DNA of 64,000 bases from Cellvibrio fontiphilus. GTDB taxonomy: Bacteria > Pseudomonadota > Gammaproteobacteria > Pseudomonadales > Cellvibrionaceae. The stretch is from assembly GCF_035317345.1 (NCBI RefSeq), contig NZ_JAYKTU010000001.1. One strand, 5' to 3'. Below, in pieces: positions 26,217 through 34,385 of the stretch. The notes beneath the pieces are model-generated. The model saw only the letters and a list, made by a program, of their open reading frames with translations. It ran no database searches and was not told the origin of the DNA. The position numbers and the translations under genes were made by a program. The number at the start of each line of letters is the position of its first letter. Positions within the stretch are counted from its first letter, which is position 1.

Positions 26217-27287
26217 CTAACACCCACGGCGGCGCACTAATACCAGCGCCGCCAGCATTAACAGCCACCAGGCTTGCACTGCACCACCGCCACCTGAGCC
26301 GCTGCCGTTACCACCGGAAGCCGCGCGTGAACTGGCGGCGGCAGTGGAAGAAGGGGCTACCGAACTCAAGGCTTCACTACTGGCCGCTTGGCTGGTAGCG
26401 GCGGCGCTGCTGGCCGGCGTACTGCTGGCGACTGAGCTGGCAGGCGTGGAGCTGGCAGGCGTGGAGCTGACAGGGCTTGAGCTAGTGGCCGCCGAGCTGC
26501 TGCTGGACGCGTTATCTGCCGGCGGGGTGCCGGTAAAACCCAGGGCATTTTCAGTTGTCATTGCCAGCACCAGAATGCCGTCTTTCACCACCACATTTTC
26601 CGGCGCAAAATCCACACGGTTGGTATCAAAGGTCCAATTGGCTTTGCCCCAGCGGGTGCTATCAAAGCTGTTAAAGTCATCGCGCCAACCGCCCTCAAAG
26701 GTTTTGCTGTTGGGGTTGTAGGCTTTGTAATCGATGTAATTCACGAACTGGTACACCGGCAGTATGCTCGGGTCCCAGGGGCCGACCCATTCAGCCGATT
26801 CCGATGACCAGAGGTTAAAACGCAGGCTCTGCGGGTTGGTCAGGCTGGTCACTGTGCTGGTGCCGGTGATGCGGCGCACTTCCACGCCATCCACAAACCA
26901 GGCGACGTAATCCGGCGTCCACTCCAACACATAGGTGTGGTAACCATCGCCCAGCGAAGAGGGCGCGCTATGTACCTGCTCGGTGTGCAGGGTGGGGCGC
27001 GAGCTGCCCAAAATAATATTGCTCTGCCACTCGGTGGCGTTGTTTTTACCAAAGACTTCTATGTCGATTTCCTCCCAGAAGGTATTACCCACTTCCGAAC
27101 CATTTTTGTAGGTAAAAAAGGTCGACAAAATCCCGCTGCCTTTTGCGACCTGCATACGGATTTCAAAACGACCATACAGCACAGATTGGTTGGAGTAGAT
27201 TTCCGCACCCTTGTAGCTTTTGGCAGAGGCAGTGTGGGTTGCCACTACCGACACCAGCGCGAGTAACATCCAGAAGAAACGACGCAT
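26217..27287 (-). CDS. Secreted circularly permuted GH16 glucanase with Ser-rich linker and GlyGly-CTERM tail
   Basis: Probable lichenase/beta-glucanase of 356 residues. After a signal peptide (cleavage near ASA-KS, 22) the catalytic region contains WEEIDIEVFG with Glu73, Asp75 and Glu77. The strand normally at the N-terminus of GH16 (WRDDFNSFDSTRWGKANWTF) is instead at about 201-220, after the catalytic core. This is the arrangement known from the Fibrobacter succinogenes enzyme. A Ser/Ala/Pro linker (260-328) leads to a Gly-rich stretch, a hydrophobic helix and RRR, matching a GlyGly-CTERM sorting signal. The Met at 27287 has GAGG 6 bases upstream. The tandem paralogue is upstream, separated by a terminator. 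Confidence 0.88.
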   Translation of the reverse strand: MRRFFWMLLALVSVVATHTASAKSYKGAEIYSNQSVLYGRFEIRMQVAKGSGILSTFFTYKNGSEVGNTFWEEIDIEVFGKNNATEWQSNIILGSSRPTLHTEQVHSAPSSLGDGYHTYVLEWTPDYVAWFVDGVEVRRITGTSTVTSLTNPQSLRFNLWSSESAEWVGPWDPSILPVYQFVNYIDYKAYNPNSKTFEGGWRDDFNSFDSTRWGKANWTFDTNRVDFAPENVVVKDGILVLAMTTENALGFTGTPPADNASSSSSAATSSSPVSSTPASSTPASSVASSTPASSAAATSQAASSEALSSVAPSSTAAASSRAASGGNGSGSGGGGAVQAWWLLMLAALVLVRRRGC

Positions 27288-27303
27288 AACAAACCTCATC
27301 AAG

Positions 27304-27345
27304 TAAAAAAAGGGGGTTGGCCAACGATCGGCAGCGGCCAACCCC
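27304..27345 (-). terminator. Strong rho-independent terminator after the second GH16 gene
   Basis: On the minus strand a perfect 10-bp stem GGGGTTGGCC/GGCCAACCCC with a 13-base loop is followed by CTTTTTTTAC. It separates the two GH16 genes into different transcripts or reduces read-through. Confidence 0.9.
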
Positions 27346-27367
27346 TAGGGGACAACTTGTTGAACGA

Positions 27368-28555
27368 CTAGATTTTGGTGAACCTCAGCCAATCGATATT
27401 AAAACCGCCGCTGTTGGCGTAAATCGCCAGATTTTGAACGCCCGCGTTCAGGTAAATGTTGTGGGAGATCGTTTGATAGGTACCCCAACCACCGGTGTTA
27501 GGTACGCTGATGGTGCCGAGACCCACGCCGTTGCGATCCAGGGTGAATTGGGCGGTGGTCAGCGCCGAAGCAACCCGATATTCAACACGGTAAGTGCCGG
27601 TTTGCGGGATGTTCACGTTGTTATATTTCATCCACTCGCCGGCATCGATATAACCCACGGTGCCGCCCGATACAGTCACGCTACCGCCCACTTCGTTAAA
27701 GTTTTCCGCCTGAATAGTGATAGAGCTAGCCGGGACACTGCTACTGCTGCCGCCACCTGAACTGCCGCCATCAGCCGGCGGTGTGCCGGTGTAACCGGTT
27801 TGGCCTTCGCGGGTCAGGGCCAGTACCAAAATGCCGTTTTTCACCACCACGTTGTTAGGCTCAAAATCCGCCAGATTTTCACCAAACGTCCAGTTGGCTT
27901 TGTTCCAGCGGTTAGTATCAAAACTGTTGAAGTCGTCGCGCCAGCCAGTGCCAAAGCTATTGGTCGATGCGTTCCAAGGCTTGTATTCGATGTAATTAAT
28001 AAACTGGTACACCGGCAGGATATTGGGGTCAAAGGCACCTACCCATTCAGCGATATTGGCCGCCCAAAGGTTAAACCGCAGGTCTTGTGGGCTGGTCAGG
28101 CTGGTCACAAACTGGCCGCCGTTGATGCGGCGCACTTGCGTGCCGTTCACAAACCAGGCGATGTAACTGGGCGTCCACTCCAGTACGTAGGTGTTGTAAC
28201 CATCGCCCAGCGAAAAGGGCATGGTGTGTAGCCCTTCGGTTTTGGTAGTGGGGCGATTGGTGCCGATAATCACATTGCTCTGCCACTGGGTGGCGTTGTT
28301 TTTACCAAAAATCTCTATATCGATCTCTTCCCAAAAAGTGCCCGGCTGCTCGGAACCGTTTTTATAGGTGAAGAAGGTGGAGAGCACACCACTGCCCTTG
28401 GCGACGCGCATGCGCATTTCGTAGCGGCCATATTTGTAGGTTTGTTTGGAATAGATTTCTGCACCTTTGTAGGGTTTGGCAGCAGCAGGCAGCGACAAAC
28501 CTACAATAGCGGCGAGCGTAACCAGCGCGCCGGTAAAGCGACTGAACTTGAACAT
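27368..28555 (-). CDS. Secreted circularly permuted GH16 glucanase with CBM6
   Basis: Probable lichenase/beta-glucanase of 395 residues. A signal peptide ends near AAA-KP (26). The active site is WEEIDIEIFG with Glu77, Asp79 and Glu81. As in its neighbour, the WRDDFNSFDTNRWNKANWTF strand comes after the core (about 205-224), so the fold is circularly permuted. A short Ser/Gly linker (264-276) leads to a CBM6 module (277-395; ITIQAENF ... IDAGEWMKYNNV ... GGFNIDWLRFTK) that binds beta-glucan or xylan chains. Confidence 0.9.
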   Translation of the reverse strand: MFKFSRFTGALVTLAAIVGLSLPAAAKPYKGAEIYSKQTYKYGRYEMRMRVAKGSGVLSTFFTYKNGSEQPGTFWEEIDIEIFGKNNATQWQSNVIIGTNRPTTKTEGLHTMPFSLGDGYNTYVLEWTPSYIAWFVNGTQVRRINGGQFVTSLTSPQDLRFNLWAANIAEWVGAFDPNILPVYQFINYIEYKPWNASTNSFGTGWRDDFNSFDTNRWNKANWTFGENLADFEPNNVVVKNGILVLALTREGQTGYTGTPPADGGSSGGGSSSSVPASSITIQAENFNEVGGSVTVSGGTVGYIDAGEWMKYNNVNIPQTGTYRVEYRVASALTTAQFTLDRNGVGLGTISVPNTGGWGTYQTISHNIYLNAGVQNLAIYANSGGFNIDWLRFTKI

Positions 28556-28782
28556 AGGAGTACCTTTATCGTTAGTTATTGGCGGTAAAAAGAATGTCTA
28601 GCGGCGACAAAACCCCTTGGGATCTGCCACAGCTTTATCTTGCGCAAAAGCATCTGGCCAGTCGCACCACTTTGCGCGATCAACCTAAAATGGTGACAAA
28701 CCAACCGGAAGTGGTGCTTTTTGATGACAGTGCGACTGCCAGAATGGCAATAGTGGCTTGCCAAGGTGAAGCCAGGGGCTGA

Positions 28783-28808
28783 CAATACTGTTTTTATATA
28801 CAGTATTG
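28783..28808 (+). promoter_or_regulatory. LexA (SOS) box upstream of radical SAM gene
   Basis: The core TACTGTTTTTATATACAGTA matches the gammaproteobacterial LexA consensus (CTGT-N8-ACAG). It is embedded in perfect 9-base arms CAATACTGT and ACAGTATTG. It ends 8 bases before the start codon of the radical SAM gene, overlapping its likely promoter. Repression by LexA and induction by DNA damage are inferred. Confidence 0.8.
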
Positions 28809-28816
28809 AGGTGCCC

Positions 28817-29965
28817 ATGAGCGAGGATACAGAGTTCGGTCAACCTGAACCCTGGGTGGATGCGCCGCTGCAGGCGATCAAAGGGCGCGGCGCAGTGACC
28901 AATCTGGCCGGGCGTTTTGAGACCCAACTGATCGAAACGGTGGATGATGGCTGGGCCAGCTACCGCGACGATACCTGTATCAACCCCGCGCTCAATACCA
29001 GCGTGACACCCGAGCTTGCCAAGACGATTCTCAGCCGCAACCAGTCGCCGGATTTGCCCTTTAGTGTGTCGCTCAACCCCTATCGCGGCTGCGAACAGGG
29101 TTGTGTCTACTGTTTTGCGCGCCCTACCCACGCCTATTTAGGACTGTCGCCGGGGCTGGATTTTGAAACCCGGCTCTACGCCAAAACCAACGCGCCGGAA
29201 TTACTGCGCCGCGAACTGGCTCATCACCAGTATCAGCCCAGCCCGATTGCGCTGGGCATCAATACCGATGCCTACCAACCGGTGGAACGGGCACTGCACA
29301 TCACCCGCCAATGCCTGGAAGTGCTGCACGAATGCCGGCATCCAGTGGGGATAATCACCAAATCAGCGCTGATCGAGCGGGATCTGGATTTACTCAGACC
29401 TATGGCCGAGCGCAATCTGCTCGCGGCGGCAATCACCATTACCACGCTCGATCACCGCATTGCGCGCAGCCTTGAACCGCGGGCGGCATCGCCCACCCGG
29501 CGTTTACAAACCATTGAAAAACTGGCGCAAGCCGGCATTCCAGTGCTGGTCAGTGTGGCGCCAGTAATTCCGTTTATCACCGAACAGGCATTGGAAAAGG
29601 TGATGCACGCGGCAGCCAGTGCGGGCGCAACCGCCGCCGGTTACACAGTGCTGCGCCTGCCCTGGGAGGTAAACCCGCTGTTCCAGCAATGGCTGCAAAC
29701 CCACTTCCCCGAGCGTGCGCAGCGGGTGATGAATCGCATTCGCGATATGCGCGGCGGCAAGGATTACGATGCCAACTTTGCCACCCGCATGCGCGGCGAG
29801 GGCTTGTGGGCAGATATGATCCGCCAGCGTTTTGCCAAGGCGCTCAAACGCTATGGCCTGAACAAAAGCGGGTGTTTTGTGCAGCTGGACTGCAGCCAGT
29901 TTCGCCGCCCCTTGCAGATTCCTGCCGCCGGATCATCCTCGGGTCAGCTGGATATTTTTGGCTGA
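28817..29965 (+). CDS. PA0069-family radical SAM protein (SplB-related)
   Basis: Iron-sulfur radical SAM enzyme of 382 residues. The cluster motif is CEQGCVYC (Cys92, Cys96, Cys99; CX3CX2C), set in LNPYRG and followed by FARPTHAYLG, as in the PA0069/spore-photoproduct-lyase-like group. The ATG at 28817 has GAGG 5 bases upstream; a GTG further upstream was rejected because it would place the LexA box inside the coding region. No substrate is known. The LexA box suggests a DNA-damage role. Confidence 0.88.
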   Translation: MSEDTEFGQPEPWVDAPLQAIKGRGAVTNLAGRFETQLIETVDDGWASYRDDTCINPALNTSVTPELAKTILSRNQSPDLPFSVSLNPYRGCEQGCVYCFARPTHAYLGLSPGLDFETRLYAKTNAPELLRRELAHHQYQPSPIALGINTDAYQPVERALHITRQCLEVLHECRHPVGIITKSALIERDLDLLRPMAERNLLAAAITITTLDHRIARSLEPRAASPTRRLQTIEKLAQAGIPVLVSVAPVIPFITEQALEKVMHAAASAGATAAGYTVLRLPWEVNPLFQQWLQTHFPERAQRVMNRIRDMRGGKDYDANFATRMRGEGLWADMIRQRFAKALKRYGLNKSGCFVQLDCSQFRRPLQIPAAGSSSGQLDIFG

Positions 29966-30105
29966 ACCAGATTTTCCCGCGCCGGGGTGACCTGCAGGCC
30001 TTCATCCGCAATCCGGCTTTTTCTACCCGTTTGATCTACAGATACTTACATTTTTGTCGTTTGGCACTGCCTATACTCAGCGCGTCTCCCTGCATGGAAT
30101 TCGCC

Positions 30106-31104
30106 ATGAAAGCCGCCGTTTATCGTCGTTATGGCGCTGCCGATCAGGTCGCCATCGCCGCTGTGCAACAACCCCAACCCAGTGCCAACCAGCTCTTGAT
30201 TCGCGTTGCGGCGACTTGCCTCAACTCGGCGGATATCCGCCTGCGCCGTCTGCAGGTGCCCTTGGGGTTTGGGCTTATCTCGCGGCTGGTGTTTGGCATA
30301 ACCGCACCGCGACGCACCATTCTGGGCGTTGATTTGGCCGGTACTGTGGAAGCTGTGGGCAGTCAGGTAACCAACTTCCAGCCGGGCGACAGGGTGATGG
30401 CGCTAACCGGGATGACTATGGGCGCCCACGCCGAGTATGTCTGCCTGAATGAAAAAAGCGCGATTGCCCTGATGCCGCGTAATTTGGATTTCCACCAAGC
30501 CGCCGCGCTGGTTTTTGGCGGCAGCACTGCACTGGATTTTTTGCGGCGCGGCCACTTAACCGCTGGCGAGACTATTGCGATTAATGGCGCCGGCGGCGCC
30601 GTGGGCTGTGCGGCAATCCAACTCGCCAGGCACTACGGCGCGCAGGTCACCGCCATTTGCAGCGCCAGTAAGCGCGATCTGGTACGTCACCTGGGTGCCA
30701 CTGAGGTAGTTGACTATCAACAGGAAGATTTCACCCGCAGCGGTGAACGTTATGACCTGATTATGGACACCCGGGGCAATGCGCCCTGGGCCGAAAGCCG
30801 CCGCGCACTGGCTCCCGCGGGCAGGCTGCTTGCGGTATGTGCGACGCTGCCGCAGATGTTGCAGGCACTCATCCTGCCACTCTGGCAGCGCGAGCGTGTT
30901 ATCGCCGGCCCCTGCGCCGAGCGCGCGCAAGATCTGGCCGAACTCGCCCGCCTCGCTGAAGCCGGTGTACTGCAAGCGGTGATTGACCGTGTATATCCGC
31001 TCAGCCAAATCACCGAAGCACACCGCTATGTGGAGCAGGGGCACAAACAGGGCAGTGTGGTGATTAGCATGATCGACCAGCACCAGCCCTGCAACGGCGG
31101 TTAA
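30106..31104 (+). CDS. MDR-family zinc-type alcohol dehydrogenase/quinone oxidoreductase
   Basis: NAD(P)H-dependent medium-chain reductase of 332 residues. An N-terminal GroES-like domain (MKAAVYRRYGAADQ ... LGVDLAGTVEAVG) is followed by a Rossmann domain with NGAGGAVGCAAIQLAR. The cysteines and histidines of a structural zinc lobe are not evident, which favours a quinone oxidoreductase-like member. GGA lies 6 bases before the chosen ATG. The 3' end overlaps the convergent gene by 4 bases. Confidence 0.85.
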   Translation: MKAAVYRRYGAADQVAIAAVQQPQPSANQLLIRVAATCLNSADIRLRRLQVPLGFGLISRLVFGITAPRRTILGVDLAGTVEAVGSQVTNFQPGDRVMALTGMTMGAHAEYVCLNEKSAIALMPRNLDFHQAAALVFGGSTALDFLRRGHLTAGETIAINGAGGAVGCAAIQLARHYGAQVTAICSASKRDLVRHLGATEVVDYQQEDFTRSGERYDLIMDTRGNAPWAESRRALAPAGRLLAVCATLPQMLQALILPLWQRERVIAGPCAERAQDLAELARLAEAGVLQAVIDRVYPLSQITEAHRYVEQGHKQGSVVISMIDQHQPCNGG

Positions 31105-31991
31105 TTCCGCCCGCGCGGGAAAGCAAACATTAATTGCGGCAGGGCAACCACACCGGGGCCGCCCTCGTGGGGAGCCTTGAGTAACTGTTCCGCCACTGTG
31201 CCGTAAACCCGTCCTTCGGGGTGCAGAACCAAATGCAGGTTGAGCGGCTGGTACTGCTCGGCCTGCGACCAGCGCTGCGGGCAAAAGCCCATCGGCTGGC
31301 TGGTTTTCAAACGCCCCGTCCGATCCGCCACCATCACATTGGCAGAGGCGCCGCCAAAGGCTAAATCCGGCTGCAAACCACCGCTGCCAAAGGGCGGCGG
31401 CGGGTTTGCCTGATCGAAATAAAACAACCAGAGGGTATAGAGCCCGCCCGGCACCAAATGGCTGGCACTCAGCTCGTAATAACTCTGGTCGCCGTCGCAC
31501 ACAAACCGAATCTTGCCCTCAGCCTTGATCCAATCCGCGACGGTATAACCCGCGCTGAGCGAGCCGTTGCTCGCCTCATACCAAGGCACTTCTGTCATTG
31601 GCGGCAAGGTTTTGGCGGCACCATCGCTGCGGTAGATCTGTGGGAAATCGGCCAGCGGAATGTTCTGGTGCAGGGGGAAATCCGGCGTTACCGCGACATT
31701 AAAAATCGCTTGATAAATCAGCGGGTCGGCGTGGGTGCAAAGTGGCGCTGCGAGCGGGGTGTTGGCATCAATCGCGCGCGATTGACCAGCGCCACAGACG
31801 CCGTTAATGGGAAAACTGGTTTTACCAACAATGGGCAGATCCAACAGCGGGGCTCCCAAACGCTGGTTCCAACCGGTGACCGCATGGCCCTCCATGCTGG
31901 TTTGAATGCGCGTTTTCGCCGCTGCGGGCAAAACTATGAGGCTGAGGGCTAACAGCGATGCCATCAGGGGGTTAGGTCGGTTAATCAACAT
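31101..31991 (-). CDS. Secreted protein of unknown function
   Basis: A 296-residue protein with a signal peptide (cleavage near AAA-KT, 26) and no recognised domain. Four or more cysteines (for example VCGAGQS, PLCTHAD, RFVCDGD, GFCPQR) may form disulfides. A mid-protein LVPGGLYTLWLFYFDQ segment suggests a beta-sandwich. It is downstream of the haloperoxidase-like gene, but a terminator lies between them, so it is probably expressed separately. Confidence 0.6.
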   Translation of the reverse strand: MLINRPNPLMASLLALSLIVLPAAAKTRIQTSMEGHAVTGWNQRLGAPLLDLPIVGKTSFPINGVCGAGQSRAIDANTPLAAPLCTHADPLIYQAIFNVAVTPDFPLHQNIPLADFPQIYRSDGAAKTLPPMTEVPWYEASNGSLSAGYTVADWIKAEGKIRFVCDGDQSYYELSASHLVPGGLYTLWLFYFDQANPPPPFGSGGLQPDLAFGGASANVMVADRTGRLKTSQPMGFCPQRWSQAEQYQPLNLHLVLHPEGRVYGTVAEQLLKAPHEGGPGVVALPQLMFAFPRGRN

Positions 31992-32069
31992 GATTTGCCT
32001 CCTGTGTAAGAAGCGCCGGAATTGCCAATCAACACTAAAGCGCGGCGCTCAAAGCGATTGTGTGGCCGG

Positions 32070-32096
32070 AAAAACAAAAGGGAGGCCAGGCCTCCC
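32070..32096 (-). terminator. Rho-independent terminator after haloperoxidase-like gene
   Basis: On the minus strand GGGAGGCC-T-GGCCTCCC is followed by TTTTGTTTTT. The stem is GC-rich and the T-tract long. Confidence 0.85.
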
Positions 32097-32114
32097 TTGT
32101 CAATCAAGCAGGGC

Positions 32115-33581
32115 TTATTCCGCTTTCACTGCCACGCCATTGATATGGCTGGTGAGGAACTTGTACGCCTTGGCACCTACGCGATCACCAATGCTGTAGC
32201 CGCCATCGATGGAGTCGCGGAAATGCACGCCCGCATACAAACGGCTCATACCGCACTTCTCGCGGAAGTCGCTCCAGGTCGGGAAGCTGAGCTGCAGATT
32301 CTGCTGTGGAGTAACGCCCGGCTCATAGGTGGATGAACCCGCGGGGTAATCCACCGTCCAGCCCAGCTCGTCGGTTTTGAGGAAGCGCGACAATACATAG
32401 GTGTGCGCCGCACAGAAAGCCGCTGAACCCGATGGGTATTCGGCGTGATCTGCTACCGGCAAGTAGCTGCTCCATTGGTTGGCCGGAATATCATTTACCG
32501 TACCTTTACCCGGGCCGCCCCAGGCTGTCACTTTTTGGCTGCCATACACATATTGAATCGCTGACCAGGGGCGCACGGCATCCCACTTCACTTTTTGACG
32601 CCACACTGCAATCGCGGTATCAAATTCGGTCATGTTGCTGAGGAACGCCATTTGTACCGATTCGATGTAGGGCAGATTAAATTTTTTGGCCGCAAAAATT
32701 TCCGAGAAGCCCAGGCTACGCAATTTGTAGTCAAACAATTCGGCAATTAATTTGTGCTCGTCGGTCAGGTTGGCTGAGTATTGCAGCACATCATCCACCT
32801 GCGCTTTGTAGGCAGAATAATTGGCTGGATTACTTTTCCAGGGCGCAGGCAAATTAAATTGGTTGGGGTTTTTAAACGAGTAGGCTTTGGTGTAACCCAT
32901 TTGCGGGGTGACAAATTGCTGCACGTTAAATTTACCAAAACCGTTAGTGCCCGGCGCCGGCTGCCAACGGCCAGGATGTTTTAAATCATAATAGGTATTC
33001 ACTGGCTTGTAGCCAGTGTAATCCTGATAGGGTTTGCGATTGTATTTAACACCACCTTCATCGCCCAATTGGTTCATGCCGTCGTGCAAACGCGCATTCA
33101 CCACACCAAAGCCCGCGATGTTACCAATACCAATCGGATTGGTTGGGTCCATATTGTCGTCGGTTGGATCAAGACCCAGATTCATCAGCATGCCGTCCCA
33201 CTGCGCCTGACGATGCGGCGCAATGCTGCTCAGTACACGATAGGCTGCATAAAGCACGGAAATATTTTTATCGTGATTATTATTTTCAGTGCGACGCTCG
33301 GAAATTTTTGAATAGATGCCCACTTGAGTTGGGTGATAAGGCGCCACCGCATCAAACCAGGAGTTGGACAACATCGCCGTATGACGCAACACCAGGGTTG
33401 CATCTGCACCACTTTTACTCACGTCGGTAGATAACAATTGGAAGGCGTTGGGAATAACCACTTCAGCAGGGGCATAACCAGTATTTAAATCGAACGCAAA
33501 CACATTGGTAGAGGCTAGCAACAAGGTTGCCTGGAGTGCGCGTTTGAGGGGATTTTTTTTCAACAGCGATAAATTTTTCAT
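32115..33581 (-). CDS. Vanadium-dependent haloperoxidase-like PAP2-superfamily protein, active-site His replaced
   Basis: Secreted or periplasmic protein of 488 residues with a signal peptide (about 1-29). The vanadate-binding set of haloperoxidases is nearly complete: Lys330 and Arg337 (KX6RP), Ser384-Gly385 in YPSGSA, and Arg447 and His453 in SRLYAGVHF. The second catalytic histidine expected in PSGH is Ser386 here. The protein may therefore have altered halide oxidation, or act as a phosphatase-like or peroxidase-like variant. It diverges from a peroxiredoxin-like gene across a region with the shared AATGGGACACTGTGT motif. Confidence 0.8.
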   Translation of the reverse strand: MKNLSLLKKNPLKRALQATLLLASTNVFAFDLNTGYAPAEVVIPNAFQLLSTDVSKSGADATLVLRHTAMLSNSWFDAVAPYHPTQVGIYSKISERRTENNNHDKNISVLYAAYRVLSSIAPHRQAQWDGMLMNLGLDPTDDNMDPTNPIGIGNIAGFGVVNARLHDGMNQLGDEGGVKYNRKPYQDYTGYKPVNTYYDLKHPGRWQPAPGTNGFGKFNVQQFVTPQMGYTKAYSFKNPNQFNLPAPWKSNPANYSAYKAQVDDVLQYSANLTDEHKLIAELFDYKLRSLGFSEIFAAKKFNLPYIESVQMAFLSNMTEFDTAIAVWRQKVKWDAVRPWSAIQYVYGSQKVTAWGGPGKGTVNDIPANQWSSYLPVADHAEYPSGSAAFCAAHTYVLSRFLKTDELGWTVDYPAGSSTYEPGVTPQQNLQLSFPTWSDFREKCGMSRLYAGVHFRDSIDGGYSIGDRVGAKAYKFLTSHINGVAVKAE

Positions 33582-33665
33582 AGCAGATCCTTTAAATGAA
33601 CAAAAAAACAGTGAGTGACGCGATTGCGCATCTTATAGATCCGGCGTTAATAGTCAGCACTGAAA

Positions 33666-33680
33666 AATGGGACACTGTGT
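33666..33680. promoter_or_regulatory. Shared motif, copy 1 (haloperoxidase/peroxiredoxin intergenic region)
   Basis: AATGGGACACTGTGT lies between the divergent haloperoxidase-like and peroxiredoxin-like genes. Near copies occur at 35687 and 37581, each in another divergent intergenic region of the same neighbourhood. It is probably a regulator-binding site; the binding protein is unknown. Confidence 0.5.
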
Positions 33681-33761
33681 ATTAAGAATTTACCCCTGCG
33701 GCTGATTACAATGCGGCTCGCGCCGCGCGTGGCAGCAGTCTTTTTAACCAAGGGATGATTT

Positions 33762-34334
33762 ATGAAACGTTTTCAGGTAGGCCAACAACTGCAGCAATTA
33801 CACTGGACAGATATCAACGGCAACGCGGTGAATATTCCCGATGTCGCCCATTTTGTACATTTGCAATTCCGGCGTTTTTCCGGCTGCCCGATTTGCAATA
33901 TTCACATGGGGCAACTAAAAGCGCGTGCAGATGAACTGCGCAGCAACAACATCAAGGAAGTTATTGTTTTTTATTCAGAGGATAAAAAAATACAGCAAAA
34001 CCTTGGCGATATTCCGTTTACGCTGATCGCCGACCCGCAGAAAAAGTTATACGACTACTTTGGTGTGGAACGCTCGCTGAAATCAGTTATGGATCCGCGC
34101 GCCTGGCCAGCTGCCATGGGCGGTTTGTTAAAAAATATCCGCCATGCATTGGGCATGTTGCCACGCGGTGATGAATCCATGTTCGGTCTGCCCGCCGAAT
34201 TTCTGCTGGATCTGGACGGCAATATCATCGCCTGCAAATACGGTGAGCACGCCTATGACCAATGGACCGTTGATGAGCTGCTGAACCATTTACATACCCA
34301 GGTTCTCTCCTCCGCCAGAGACTCGATTGCCTGA
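33762..34334 (+). CDS. Peroxiredoxin-like (AhpC/TSA, thioredoxin-fold) protein
   Basis: Thioredoxin-fold protein of 190 residues with a CPIC active site (Cys42, Cys45) in RRFSGCPICNIHM. It probably reduces peroxides or acts as a thiol oxidoreductase in the cytoplasm; no signal peptide is seen. The later LDLDGNIIACKYGEHAYDQW block fits the peroxiredoxin-like group. AAGGGA precedes the start and a terminator follows the stop. Its divergence from a haloperoxidase-like gene suggests peroxide management near that enzyme. Confidence 0.85.
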   Translation: MKRFQVGQQLQQLHWTDINGNAVNIPDVAHFVHLQFRRFSGCPICNIHMGQLKARADELRSNNIKEVIVFYSEDKKIQQNLGDIPFTLIADPQKKLYDYFGVERSLKSVMDPRAWPAAMGGLLKNIRHALGMLPRGDESMFGLPAEFLLDLDGNIIACKYGEHAYDQWTVDELLNHLHTQVLSSARDSIA

Positions 34335-34351
34335 TATAAGCACAAGCTAGC

Positions 34352-34377
34352 GCGCCCGGCATAACCGGGCGCTTTAT
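34352..34377 (+). terminator. Rho-independent terminator
   Basis: The 8-bp stem GCGCCCGG/CCGGGCGC with a 5-base loop is followed by TTTATG. The T-tract is short, but the stem is strong. It ends the peroxiredoxin-like gene. Confidence 0.7.
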
Positions 34378-34385
34378 GTCAGCAG

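Noticed and set aside
28579..28782. Open frame of 67 residues between the second GH16 gene and the LexA box
   Set aside because: No ribosome site, no recognisable family, and it overlaps the region that should hold the GH16 promoter. It is probably chance, though coding cannot be excluded.
30556..31500. 314-residue open frame antisense to the MDR gene and crossing into the next gene
   Set aside because: Composition is Arg/Ala-rich and lacks any domain; both real genes on this stretch are well supported.
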